Assembly (NCBI GenBank): GCA_014801875.1
Contig: JAAVDJ010000001.1
Span: 10,293-47,714, forward strand
DNA length: 37,422 bases
Reading direction: 5' to 3'
Origin: Bacteroides sp.
Lineage (GTDB): Bacteria > Bacteroidota > Bacteroidia > Bacteroidales > Muribaculaceae
Shown one piece after another: positions 23,803 to 31,691 of the stretch; the stretch's first letter is position 1, and each line of letters begins with the position of its first letter. Under the pieces are notes generated by a model. That model ran no database searches and was not told where the DNA came from. It saw only the letters and a list, made by a program, of their open reading frames with translations. A program made the position numbers and the translations under genes.

Positions 23803-23916
23803 ACGGAATCTTTACAGGCTTTGGATGATTGGATCAAGAAGTTCAGTGTTCACCCTATCTCCGGCAAGTCTCTTTCGAAGTTTTGTACGTTGGCCTGAAA
23901 CCGCCTGTTTACTTTT
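23803..23916 (-). pseudogene. 3' fragment of a second TPR-HTH regulator
   Basis: 114 bp that I read as identical to 18937-19050, coding for the regulator's last 34 residues (starting KQAVSGQRTKLRKRL, second half of the HTH) plus the stop and following bases. Everything upstream of it is gone, replaced by unrelated sequence. Exact identity, where the rest of the module has diverged by several percent, suggests recent duplication or gene conversion. Confidence 0.8.
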
Positions 23917-23938
23917 TTACTCGCAATAAGCGAGTAAA
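23916..23938. repeat. Small perfect hairpin at the duplication boundary
   Basis: TTTACTCGC-AATAA-GCGAGTAAA begins at the last base of the 114-bp identical block, where identity to the regulator gene stops. It may mark the recombination junction. Confidence 0.55.
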
Positions 23939-23944
23939 ATTTAA

Positions 23945-24235
23945 AGTCGCCTTCTCTCGTCTAAGCTATTACCCGAATCAACCCATGGTTTATCTTTTCC
24001 TGAAGTACTCCCATATCTGCTGTGCTACAGAGAGTTGGACGGTCTCTCTGGATATCTCTTTGAAAAGTCCACCGATTGTCCCGTAGTCGCCAAAGCGATT
24101 TGCAACGGAAAGAAGATTGCACTATATACAGCACAATGTGGTGGTTGCAATCTGGGATGCGAAGCACAGGGTATGGAATTTAGGGCATTCTTGGAATGTC
24201 CTGATGATGCCGGAGGGTATTGTCCTGAGGAATGA
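23945..24235 (+). pseudogene. Cysteine-rich C-terminal coding remnant, unknown
   Basis: Open frame of 96 codons between stops with no ATG before its last quarter. It contains SSKLLPESTHGLSF (shared with 382-504) and then PEVLPYLLCYRELDGLSGYL, AQCGGCNLGCEAQG and FLECPDDAGGYCPEE, with eight cysteines in total. Composition and codon use look protein-coding, so I take it as the 3' part of a gene whose 5' end was lost at the 23916-23945 junction. A hairpin follows its stop. I do not recognise the family. Confidence 0.4.
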
Positions 24236-24256
24236 AGATACTGTATTGTTACGTCC

Positions 24257-24275
24257 GGGCATTCGGCGAATGCCC
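24257..24275 (+). terminator. Terminator after the cysteine-rich remnant
   Basis: GGGCATTC-GGC-GAATGCCC, perfect 8-bp stem 21 nt past the stop of the remnant, followed by a T-rich stretch on the plus strand. Confidence 0.6.
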
Positions 24276-24305
24276 TTGGTTCCATATTTTGAGGGGAATA
24301 GGAAA

Positions 24306-24342
24306 GCGGGAATAAGTTGCAAATTTTGCGACTTATTCCCGC
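24306..24342 (-). terminator. Terminator of the threonine operon
   Basis: GCGGGAATAAGT / ACTTATTCCCGC, 12-bp perfect stem with a loop that can pair further (GCAAA/TTTGC). It lies about 23 nt beyond the thrC stop. Confidence 0.8.
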
Positions 24343-24365
24343 TATTTAGATGGAATGGTAAAGAA

Positions 24366-25673
24366 TTATTTTCGGGAGAGGAGGAAGGCTTTGAACTCAG
24401 TGAAGTTTGGTGCCATTTCGACGCTCTTTTTCTTGCCTTTCATAAATGCCACCAGACGTTCCGGAATCTCTACGGTGCTTCCGGTTATACCCTCTACAGT
24501 TTCCTTGAACTTCGCCGGATGTGCTGTCTCCAGGAATATCCCTGTCTCCTCGTCGAGCAATTGCTCGTCAAGAGCTCGGAAAGCAACTGCTCCGTGCGGG
24601 TCAAGTTGATAACCTTCAGTTTCAAGAGTGCCCTTCATAGTCTGAGCGATTTCCTTATCGGTGTAGGTCGCTCCCCCAATCTCAGATACTATCGCGTCGT
24701 GGTTATGACCATAGAGGTCAAGCACACGCGCGAAGTTGCTCGGATCGCCTACATCCATAGCGTTTGCAATTGTCTGCACTGAGGGGCGCGGACGGTATTC
24801 CCCGGTCTCAAGATATTCGAAGAATATGTCATTGGCATTATTTGCTGCGATGAAACGCTTGATTGGCAATCCCATGCGTTTAGCAATCAGACCGGCTGTG
24901 ATGTTGCCGAAATTGCCGCTGGGGACACACACCACAATATTCTCCGTGTCTACACCCGCAGCCATAAGTTGGCCGACAGCATAGAAATAATAGAACATCT
25001 GGGGAAGGAAACGAGCGACGTTGATGGAATTGGCAGAGGTCAGCATCATCTCCCGGTTGAGCTCTTCATCAAGGAACGCCTGTTTCACGAGGGCCTGACA
25101 ATCATCAAATGTTCCGTCAATTTCGATTGCCTCGATATTCTGTCCGAGGGTAGTAAACTGACATTCCTGAATCTTGCTGACCTTGTCTTTCGGATAGAGC
25201 ACGAACACACGCACCCCCTCAACACCGAGAAAACCGTTGGCTACGGCGCTTCCCGTGTCGCCCGAAGTAGCGACGAGCACATTCACCATCCTCTCCTTAT
25301 TGTCTCGATTGAAATAACCCAGCAGACGGGCCATGAATCTGGCTCCAACATCCTTGAAGGCAAGGGTGGGCCCATGGAACAGCTCAAGGGAATAGACATT
25401 GTCTCTTACCTTTACGAGAGGAATAGGAAAATTCATAGCATCCTCTGTCAGCGCCTTCAATTTGTCGGAATCCACGTCTTCCCCGAATAAAGACTGAGCC
25501 ACTTCCGCCGCCATCTCCGGAAGAGACAGAGAGGGGAGACGCCGGAAGAAATCATCCGGCATCGGGTTGATTCTTTCGGGCATATACAGCCCTCTGTCAG
25601 GGGCAAGACCCTTCACTACCGCCTCTTCGAGGGTAACTTCCGGCGACTTTCCCGCAGTACTTCTATATTTCAT
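24366..25673 (-). CDS. thrC: Threonine synthase
   Basis: Converts O-phosphohomoserine to threonine with pyridoxal phosphate. 435 residues. PLP-lysine motif LAFKDVGARF near residue 107, SGDTGSAVANGF near 160, and VPSGNFGNITAG (phosphate-binding loop) near 255. The N-terminus MKYRSTAGKSPEVTLEEAVVKGLAPDRGLY is the usual threonine-synthase opening. Last gene of the thr operon, 40 nt after apgM, followed by a good terminator. Confidence 0.95.
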   Translation of the reverse strand: MKYRSTAGKSPEVTLEEAVVKGLAPDRGLYMPERINPMPDDFFRRLPSLSLPEMAAEVAQSLFGEDVDSDKLKALTEDAMNFPIPLVKVRDNVYSLELFHGPTLAFKDVGARFMARLLGYFNRDNKERMVNVLVATSGDTGSAVANGFLGVEGVRVFVLYPKDKVSKIQECQFTTLGQNIEAIEIDGTFDDCQALVKQAFLDEELNREMMLTSANSINVARFLPQMFYYFYAVGQLMAAGVDTENIVVCVPSGNFGNITAGLIAKRMGLPIKRFIAANNANDIFFEYLETGEYRPRPSVQTIANAMDVGDPSNFARVLDLYGHNHDAIVSEIGGATYTDKEIAQTMKGTLETEGYQLDPHGAVAFRALDEQLLDEETGIFLETAHPAKFKETVEGITGSTVEIPERLVAFMKGKKKSVEMAPNFTEFKAFLLSRK

Positions 25674-25713
25674 ATCTTAAACTACAGTGAATTTCTAATT
25701 TATCCCTTTACCC

Positions 25714-26928
25714 TTAATGTGTCAACAACTCTTTAATGAACTCATCGTCACTCATAAGTCCATACCCCCCGTTTTCCGCCTCTTTCTCGGAATAGCGCTC
25801 CACGGAGTCGCTCTCCACCCCCGGTTTCCAGATAACGAAGGGCACAGGGCGAGAAGTGTGTGTGCGAAGCCGACAGGGGGTAGGATGATCCGGAAGAAGA
25901 GCCACCGCGACCTCCTCGTCCATCTCCTCGATGGCCTTCATGACAGGAGCCACGACTCTGCTGTCAAGACTCTCGATGGTTTGTTTCTTCAACACCGCAT
26001 TCCCCTCATGTCCGGCTTCATCGCTTGCCTCAATATGAAGGAATACAAAATCCGCATCCCCTTTGAGGGCTTCGATAGCTGCCTGTGTCTTCCCTTCGTA
26101 ATTGGTGTCGTAAAGCCCGGTCGCTCCCTCTACGTGGATTGGTTTCAAGCCTGCATAGACACCTATACCCATAATGAGATCTACAGCTGAGATGACGTAT
26201 CCCTTCCTTATTCCGAAAAGCTCCTGCATGGTCTTCATTGCCGGTTTGTAGCCTGGGCTCCACGGCCAGATACTGTTGGCAGGGTCTTTCCCTTCTGCCT
26301 TCCGCCGCAGATTTACGGGATGGTTTTCCAGGATTTCCCGGCTGCGGATAATGAGGTCGTTTATAAAGTCGGCTGTCGGGGCAGCCTCATCAACGAGAGG
26401 ACGCACCATCACGTCTGCCGCAGGTGTGCCGGGCACATCGTGTGGGGGAGTGCAAAGAATACGTTTGTCTCCCCCTTTTATCTTCAGAAGATGGCGGTAG
26501 CTGACTCCGGGGAAAAAACGTGTCTTTTCGTCTCCCAGAGCCTTGTTCAGGGCGCCGATAAGTTCGGAGGCTTCCTCTGTGGAGATATGTCCCGCTGAAT
26601 GGTTCTTGATAGTTCCGTCTTCGGCTATACAGATGAGGTTACAACGCATAGCCATCTCTCCCGGCTCAATATCGATTCCCATGCTTGCGGCTTCGAGAGT
26701 GCCTCTCCCTTCAAACACCTCCGGCAGGTTGTATCCTAACAGAGACAGGTGGGCAATCTCGCTGCCGGGCGAGAACCCATCGGGTACAGTCGCCAGCAAG
26801 CCCGACCTTCCGAGTTTAGCCAAACGGTCGAGAGCCGGAGTGTCGGCTGCTTCTATCGGGGTCTTACCCCCGAGCTCCGGACATGGCTCATCCGCCATTC
26901 CGTCGCCTAAGATTATGATATGTTTCAT
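25714..26928 (-). CDS. apgM: ApgM-type phosphoglycerate mutase, probable homoserine kinase
   Basis: 404 residues of the alkaline-phosphatase superfamily, archaeal-type cofactor-independent phosphoglycerate mutase branch. It opens with a metal site (IILGDGMADEP) and has the catalytic-serine region GSEIAHLSLLGYN near residue 60. Late metal ligands are in HIEASDEAGHEGN (about 297) and LLPDHPTPCRLRTHTSRPVP (about 345). Bacteroidetes lack the usual thrB, and this subfamily, sitting between thrA and thrC, is the proposed replacement homoserine kinase. The gene order here supports that assignment: aspartokinase/homoserine dehydrogenase, this gene, threonine synthase. A glycolytic mutase role cannot be excluded from sequence alone. 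Confidence 0.88.
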   Translation of the reverse strand: MKHIIILGDGMADEPCPELGGKTPIEAADTPALDRLAKLGRSGLLATVPDGFSPGSEIAHLSLLGYNLPEVFEGRGTLEAASMGIDIEPGEMAMRCNLICIAEDGTIKNHSAGHISTEEASELIGALNKALGDEKTRFFPGVSYRHLLKIKGGDKRILCTPPHDVPGTPAADVMVRPLVDEAAPTADFINDLIIRSREILENHPVNLRRKAEGKDPANSIWPWSPGYKPAMKTMQELFGIRKGYVISAVDLIMGIGVYAGLKPIHVEGATGLYDTNYEGKTQAAIEALKGDADFVFLHIEASDEAGHEGNAVLKKQTIESLDSRVVAPVMKAIEEMDEEVAVALLPDHPTPCRLRTHTSRPVPFVIWKPGVESDSVERYSEKEAENGGYGLMSDDEFIKELLTH

Positions 26929-26952
26929 TTTTCAATACTTTATTGAGGTTCG

Positions 26953-27038
26953 AGGTGAGAGGTAACGGGCGCTTTTCGCATCGGGAGGGGACGCTCGGTA
27001 CCTCTGTCCTTGCACCTAATACCTAACTCCTCTCACCT
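26953..27038 (-). repeat. Inverted repeat between thrA and apgM
   Basis: Arms AGGTGAGAGG and CCTCTCACCT (10 bp, perfect) flank 66 nt in the 104-bp intercistronic gap. One arm overlaps the thrA stop codon. The interior has loose heptamer-like repetition (ACCTAAT-ACCTAAC). In the mRNA this would make a stem around the apgM leader. Confidence 0.5.
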
Positions 27039-29468
27039 TATATTGGCGATACTTATTATGTCGGCGAAGACTCCGGCAGCCGTCACTTCAGCTCCCGCTC
27101 CATACCCCTTGATTACCATTGGATATTCCTTGTAGCGTTCGGTCGTGAGAAGGATGACGTTGTTGCTTCCGGCAAGTGTGTAGAAGGGATGGTCAGAACC
27201 TACACGACGCAGACCTACGCTGGCTTCGCCATTGTCGAGCGATGCCACGAATCGGAAATGTTCGCCCGCGGCTTCTGCCTCAGCCCTTTGCCGCTCATAT
27301 TCGCTGTCAAGGGTAGAGATATTCCCTATGAAATCTTTTGCCTCACCCTCGAACATCTCTTCCGGCACAAAAAGATTCTTCTCAACATCATCCTGGTCTA
27401 CACGGTAGCCGGCTTCCCGGGCAAGGATGACAAGTTTACGCACCACATCCTTCCCTGAGAGGTCTATGCGCGGGTCAGGCTCGGCATATCCGGCCTCCTT
27501 TGCCATCTCTATGGCACGACTCATGGGTATGTCGACCGAAAGGACGTTGAAGATATAGTTGAGTGTGCCGGAGACGACAGCCTCGATTTTCAGTATGCGG
27601 TCGCCGGAATTGATGAGAGAGTTGATAGTGTTAATAATAGGGAGCCCCGCACCGACATTGGTCTCAAAAAGATATTTCACATCTTTTCTGCGGGCCATCT
27701 CCTTGAGTGCGAGATAGTCGGAATAATCGGAAGAGGCCGCGATCTTATTGGCGGCCACGACATTGACGTTGTGGGCAAGGAGATCAAGATAGAGGGCGGC
27801 TATGTCGGCAGAGGCCGTGCAGTCTACGAAGACGGAGTTGAAGATATTCATTTTCAACACCTCGTCTCTGATGATTTCCGGAGAAGCATCGATACCCTCT
27901 TTCTCAAGGAGGGCGCGGCAGTCGGTGATGTCGATACCGTCGCGGTTGAAAATGGCTTTCCGGCTTGATGAGACACCCACGACGTTCAGTCGGAGATTCT
28001 TGTCACGGAGAAGATTTTCCTGCTGCTTGCGAATCTGGCGAAGCAAGCTGTCGCCTACATTTCCTATCCCTACGAGGAAAACGTTGAGCACCTGAGTGTC
28101 GGAAAGAAAGAATGAGTCATGAATGACATTGAGAGCTTTCCGGAGACTCTTTTTCTCAATGACGAACGATATGTTTGTCTCCGATGCACCTTGGGCACAA
28201 GCAATCACATTAATACCGTTTCTGCCGACAGTGTTGAAGAGCTTTCCGGCAAGTCCGGTGGTGTGTTTCATGTTTTCGCCTACTACAGCCACCGTGGCGA
28301 GGTCACGTTCCGCCTGAATCTCATTAAATGTGCCGGAGGCGAGTTCGGCAGCGAATTCATCGCGCAATGTTTTGACGGCAAGGTCTGCGTCAGCGTTGCG
28401 CACGGCGATTGTCGTGTTGTTCTCACTGGCTGCCTGAGACACGAGGAACACACTGACTCCTTTCTTTGTCAAAGCATTGAAGATGCGAGAGTTCACGCCA
28501 ATCACACCTACCATGCAGGGGCTGCTGATGGTTACGAGGCAAGTGTCGTTGATAGAAGATATTCCCTTGATTGCTTTTCCGGAGTGTTTGGCCTCATGGC
28601 TGATGCGGGTGCCGGGGGCAGTAGGATTGAAGGTGTTCTTTACCCAGATGGGTATATTTTTGTGGTAGACAGGGTAGATTGTCGGAGGGTATATGACTTT
28701 CGCTCCGAAATTGCATAGCTCCATTGCCTCCGTGAATGTTAGTTCCTCGATGACATAAGCATTGTCAATCACTCTCGGGTCAGCCGTCATGAAACCATCT
28801 ACGTCAGTCCAGATTTCAAGTTCTTCGGCGTCAAGATTAGCCGCCATTATGGCAGCGGTGTAGTCGCTTCCTCCGCGCCCGAGGTTAGTGACCTCTCCAG
28901 TTGTGTCAGAAGCGATGAATCCACCCATTACGGCTGTGTCCCACTCGTAGGAGCATACTTTTTCCCGGATGAGTTTTGCAGTCAGTTCGGAATCGAGCTC
29001 GCGGTTGCCGAGCGGACCCTCTTTCGTGCGTATGAAGGTCCGGGAGTCAAAGTGAGTTGCCCCCTTGATCATATTGGCCACAATCACGCTTGATAATCTT
29101 TCTCCATAGCTTACGATTATGTCGAGAGCCCTCTGCGAGAGGTCATGAAGCAGCATCACTCCCTTGTAGATGTTACCGAGCTCGTCGAGCATCATCTTTA
29201 CGAGCGTGAAAGTAGCGTCACGCCTGGAGGGGGGGATGACCCCGTTCACAACAGTAGCATGTCGTTCCACGATTCTTGCGTAGTTGTCGAGATAAGCGAT
29301 ATCGTCGGCCACGGCAAGCTTGGCCGTGGCAATAAGCATGTCAGTTATTCCGCCTAAAGCAGACACGACGACAACTTTCCTGCCGGGAGTTTCCTCCACA
29401 ATCCTTTTCACGTTTGTCAGGCTTTCCACCGTACCCACCGATGTGCCGCCAAACTTCAAAACCTTCAT
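27033..29468 (-). CDS. thrA: Bifunctional aspartokinase / homoserine dehydrogenase
   Basis: 811 residues, normal for the fused enzyme. Aspartokinase spans residues ~1-290 (start MKVLKFGGTSVGTVE; SYGERLSSVIVA; GRGGSDYTAAIMA). ACT regulatory domains lie at about 310-455 (VGVIGVNSRIFNALTKKGVS; TTGLAGKLFNTVGRNGINV). Homoserine dehydrogenase starts with the NAD-binding FLVGIGNVGDSLL near 465 and continues with VAANKIAAS, ETNVGAGLPIINTINSL, and GTLNYIF. The ACT domains imply feedback inhibition, probably by threonine. First gene of the operon thrA-apgM-thrC, with its own promoter about 97 nt upstream. Confidence 0.96.
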   Translation of the reverse strand: MKVLKFGGTSVGTVESLTNVKRIVEETPGRKVVVVSALGGITDMLIATAKLAVADDIAYLDNYARIVERHATVVNGVIPPSRRDATFTLVKMMLDELGNIYKGVMLLHDLSQRALDIIVSYGERLSSVIVANMIKGATHFDSRTFIRTKEGPLGNRELDSELTAKLIREKVCSYEWDTAVMGGFIASDTTGEVTNLGRGGSDYTAAIMAANLDAEELEIWTDVDGFMTADPRVIDNAYVIEELTFTEAMELCNFGAKVIYPPTIYPVYHKNIPIWVKNTFNPTAPGTRISHEAKHSGKAIKGISSINDTCLVTISSPCMVGVIGVNSRIFNALTKKGVSVFLVSQAASENNTTIAVRNADADLAVKTLRDEFAAELASGTFNEIQAERDLATVAVVGENMKHTTGLAGKLFNTVGRNGINVIACAQGASETNISFVIEKKSLRKALNVIHDSFFLSDTQVLNVFLVGIGNVGDSLLRQIRKQQENLLRDKNLRLNVVGVSSSRKAIFNRDGIDITDCRALLEKEGIDASPEIIRDEVLKMNIFNSVFVDCTASADIAALYLDLLAHNVNVVAANKIAASSDYSDYLALKEMARRKDVKYLFETNVGAGLPIINTINSLINSGDRILKIEAVVSGTLNYIFNVLSVDIPMSRAIEMAKEAGYAEPDPRIDLSGKDVVRKLVILAREAGYRVDQDDVEKNLFVPEEMFEGEAKDFIGNISTLDSEYERQRAEAEAAGEHFRFVASLDNGEASVGLRRVGSDHPFYTLAGSNNVILLTTERYKEYPMVIKGYGAGAEVTAAGVFADIISIANIR

Positions 29469-29564
29469 ATCTAAAAACTATAATTTGTCAAAAGCAGAAA
29501 GGAACCGTCTCCCGAATAGGGGTGAGACGAATTGGTTGAAAAAACCGTTTCCTGAAATAAGTGC

Positions 29565-29595
29565 CAAATTTAGTGAATTATTTTGAGAGTGGCAA
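29565..29595 (-). promoter_or_regulatory. Promoter of the threonine operon
   Basis: Minus strand: -7 box TAAATTTG (29565-29572) and TTGCC (29591-29595), about 18-20 nt apart. The mRNA leader would be about 90 nt. Confidence 0.65.
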
Positions 29596-29654
29596 CTTAC
29601 TAAATAATAATTCAGTATATGGGCTTGATTTATTCATAAAATATTCATTCTTTA

Positions 29655-29688
29655 AGACCGCTTCCCACAAAAATGTGGGAAGCGGTCT
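29655..29688. repeat. Repeated hairpin, copy 2 (perfect)
   Basis: AGACCGCTTCCCACA and its exact complement around a 4-nt loop. Nearly the same as the hairpin ending comM at 4702-4739, 25 kb away, including flanking TTAA. No gene ends here, so it is not explained as a normal terminator. Confidence 0.85.
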
Positions 29689-29793
29689 AAGCATTGAGCC
29701 GGGGTCGGAGGTGAGCTTTTCTATTGCTTGGGAGAATTATGATGTCTGAAAAATCAGTTCTTGAAAAAAATTTTTCAAAATTTTACTAAAAAA

Positions 29794-29825
29794 TTTGGTA
29801 GATACTAAAACAAATATTAATTTTG
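29794..29825 (+). promoter_or_regulatory. Consensus promoter without a recognisable gene
   Basis: TTTG (29794-29797), exactly 20 nt, TAATTTTG (29818-29825): a full consensus match on the plus strand. Downstream, within about 60 nt, segments TGAAAA-CGG and CCCGTTTTTCA can pair, but no open frame of note follows before the thyA terminator at 30026, which lies opposite. It could drive a small RNA of about 200 nt. Confidence 0.5.
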
Positions 29826-30025
29826 CAGCGTGAAAAGCGGAAAACTGAATTTCATGGGTTAGTAATTATCTCCCGTTTTTCATGTTACAAATATAGATTA
29901 CATCTCGCTAAGGCAGTATAAATATATTTGTAGGAATTATTCTTAAAAACAGTAGGGAACTGACTTTATGGATAATTAGGTGTAAATAAAAAATTAGGGA
30001 ACTGATAAATATCAATTAAAGCGTA

Positions 30026-30057
30026 GTTGGCGCCTCGTCGTGAGACAAGGCGCCAAC
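30026..30057. terminator. Terminator of the pyrG-thyA operon
   Basis: GTTGGCGCCT / AGGCGCCAAC, 10-bp perfect stem extended by GTC/GAC, 7 nt past the thyA stop. T-rich sequence follows more clearly on the plus strand, so it may also end a transcript from the promoter at 29794. Confidence 0.7.
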
Positions 30058-30063
30058 AATTTT

Positions 30064-30858
30064 TCATACGCTCACCGTTCCTTTGATAGGGGGATATGGA
30101 TCATAATCCTCAAGTCTGAAATCTTCGTAGCGGAAGGAATAGAGATCCTTCACTTCCGGGTTCAGACGCATCTTGGGCAGTTTTCTCGGCTCCCGCTGCA
30201 GCTGCGTCTCTACCTGTTCCAGATGATTGAGATAGATGTGAGCATCGCCCAAAGTATGGATGAACTCTCCCGGCTCAAGTCCACACACCTGCGCCACCAT
30301 CATTGTCAGCAGAGCATAACTGGCGATATTGAAAGGCACACCCAAAAAGCTGTCGCCACTGCGCTGATAGAGTTGAAGAGAAAGCTTCCCTTCCGACACG
30401 TAAAACTGAAAGAGGGAATGACAAGGAGGAAGATTCATATTGCCTAAATCAGCCACATTCCAGCTGCTTACTATTATCCGGCGCGAGTCAGGGTTCTCTT
30501 TAATCGTGCGCACGGCCTCCGACATCTGGTCGATGAATCCTCCGTCGTAGTCGGGCCATGACCTCCACTGATAGCCGTAGATATGGCCTAAGGAGCCATC
30601 CTCATCAGCCCATTCATTCCATATCCTGACGCCATGGTCCTGCAGATATTTCACGTTCGTGTCTCCGGCCAGAAACCATAACAGTTCATGAATGATGCTC
30701 TTCAGATGCACTTTCTTTGTGGTCAGCAGAGGAAACCCTTCCGACAGGTCAAACCGCATCTGATAGCCGAATACGGAGATTGTGCCTGTCCCGGTGCGAT
30801 CTTCCTTCTTATGACCGTTCTCAAGTATATGTCGTAATAAATCCTGATATGTCTTCAT
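30064..30858 (-). CDS. thyA: Thymidylate synthase
   Basis: Methylates dUMP to dTMP using methylenetetrahydrofolate, producing dihydrofolate for FolA. 264 residues, normal length. Active-site cysteine in [13 protein letters not shown] (about residue 145-147); the dUMP-binding [19 protein letters not shown] follows, and [12 protein letters not shown] near 206. The N-terminal [12 protein letters not shown] carries the phosphate-binding arginine. Last gene of the minus-strand operon, 2 nt after the ferredoxin-type gene. Confidence 0.97.
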   Translation of the reverse strand: MKTYQDLLRHILENGHKKEDRTGTGTISVFGYQMRFDLSEGFPLLTTKKVHLKSIIHELLWFLAGDTNVKYLQDHGVRIWNEWADEDGSLGHIYGYQWRSWPDYDGGFIDQMSEAVRTIKENPDSRRIIVSSWNVADLGNMNLPPCHSLFQFYVSEGKLSLQLYQRSGDSFLGVPFNIASYALLTMMVAQVCGLEPGEFIHTLGDAHIYLNHLEQVETQLQREPRKLPKMRLNPEVKDLYSFRYEDFRLEDYDPYPPIKGTVSV

Positions 30859-30860
30859 AT

Positions 30861-31685
30861 TTATGCCTTTGCTTTAGACCCCACTTTTGTCACCAACGGC
30901 GTGCCTCTACGGTTGCGATGCCATTGATAGCGTATGGCATCGTTGGGACACACTTTAAGACAGTCGAAACACCGTATGCACCGGGAATTGTCTACGTATC
31001 GGCTGACCACCTTAATGCAGTTTGCCTCGCAGACCTCTTCACATTTCATGCAGTTGATACATTTGTCAGGGTCAATCTCTATGTGTAGGAGAGTATAATC
31101 GCTTAATAGTCCTAACGCCGTGCCGACAGGGCAAACCTCGGTGCAGTAACCGCGCCCTGTGATTGCCGCACATACCGTTAGAAGGAATGCGGAGACGATT
31201 CCTGCCACAATTCCCGTGGTCATTCCGATTCCTAACGTCAACCAGGCCTCTTCCTGTGCTGAGGGATGGATGGCTCCGCAGATATTTCTCATTATGCTCC
31301 AAGGTTCGAGCCAGAAAGCCACCACTGTTATGCCAAGGAGTAGGGAAACGAAAAATATTATTGCCAACGGATAACGTATGGCGTCAGGCTGCCGGAATTT
31401 CAAAGGACGCCGCCTCCGGCCGAGGCGTTTCCTCAGCCAGATGACGACGTCCTGATACGTTCCGACGGGACAAATCGTTGAACAATAGATTCTCCCGAAT
31501 ATAAAGGTTATGCCGAACCATACCGCGACGGCCCCCATCCCGGTCGCGATAAGCGACGGAATGATCTGTATTTTCGCTACCACCCGTGCTATCGGATGCA
31601 GTGTAGGACTCACTGCGAGATATGCCACGGAAAGAATGAAGAACAGAGTTGCGAGGAATATGCGTATGGTCCGGAGATCTTTCAT
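30861..31685 (-). CDS. NapH/polyferredoxin-type membrane 4Fe-4S protein
   Basis: 274 residues with about four to five membrane helices. Two CxxxCP motifs after membrane segments, [13 protein letters not shown] (about 69) and [13 protein letters not shown] (about 186), are typical of NapH/CcoG-like polyferredoxins. Two classical 4Fe-4S sites follow: [15 protein letters not shown] (about 214-228) and [14 protein letters not shown] (about 238-251). It is probably an inner-membrane electron-transfer protein; the partner is unknown. It is wedged between yidC (6 nt) and thyA (2 nt), an unexpected place for a redox protein. Confidence 0.85.
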   Translation of the reverse strand: MKDLRTIRIFLATLFFILSVAYLAVSPTLHPIARVVAKIQIIPSLIATGMGAVAVWFGITFIFGRIYCSTICPVGTYQDVVIWLRKRLGRRRRPLKFRQPDAIRYPLAIIFFVSLLLGITVVAFWLEPWSIMRNICGAIHPSAQEEAWLTLGIGMTTGIVAGIVSAFLLTVCAAITGRGYCTEVCPVGTALGLLSDYTLLHIEIDPDKCINCMKCEEVCEANCIKVVSRYVDNSRCIRCFDCLKVCPNDAIRYQWHRNRRGTPLVTKVGSKAKA

Positions 31686-31691
31686 GCGGTC

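Larger units (their letters stand above)
23208..24365. other. Rearranged intergenic mosaic
   Basis: 1.16 kb without an intact gene. From left to right: operator-promoter P2 copy B, frameshifted small ORF, promoter P1 copy B, 54-bp hairpin, 3' end of the unknown gene also seen at 65-244, an orphan operator, the 3' end of a second regulator copy, a small hairpin, a cysteine-rich plus-strand coding remnant, and two terminators. Most junctions are abrupt, indicating deletions and recombination between repeats. Confidence 0.85.
29469..30063. other. Gap between thrA and thyA
   Basis: 595 bp with no credible gene. It contains the thrA promoter, an unattached copy of the repeated hairpin, a plus-strand promoter with no gene behind it, a direct repeat TAGGGAACTGA (about 29953 and 29993), and the thyA terminator. 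Between 29469 and 29560 the thrA leader can fold a small hairpin (CGTCTC/GAGACG, about 29509-29532). I see no threonine/isoleucine-rich leader peptide, so classical attenuation is not supported. Confidence 0.6.

Noticed and set aside
1..24000. Hairpin and module repeats as a CRISPR array
   Set aside because: Only a few copies, irregular spacing of kilobases, no cas genes; they are terminators and promoter modules.
12509..24240. Complete transposon or integrative element carrying the peptide cluster
   Set aside because: No transposase, integrase or att-like terminal repeats were found, although composition and duplications suggest mobility.
29469..29560. Threonine-attenuator leader peptide before thrA
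   Set aside because: No short ORF rich in Thr/Ile codons and no terminator/antiterminator pair with a T-run could be seen.
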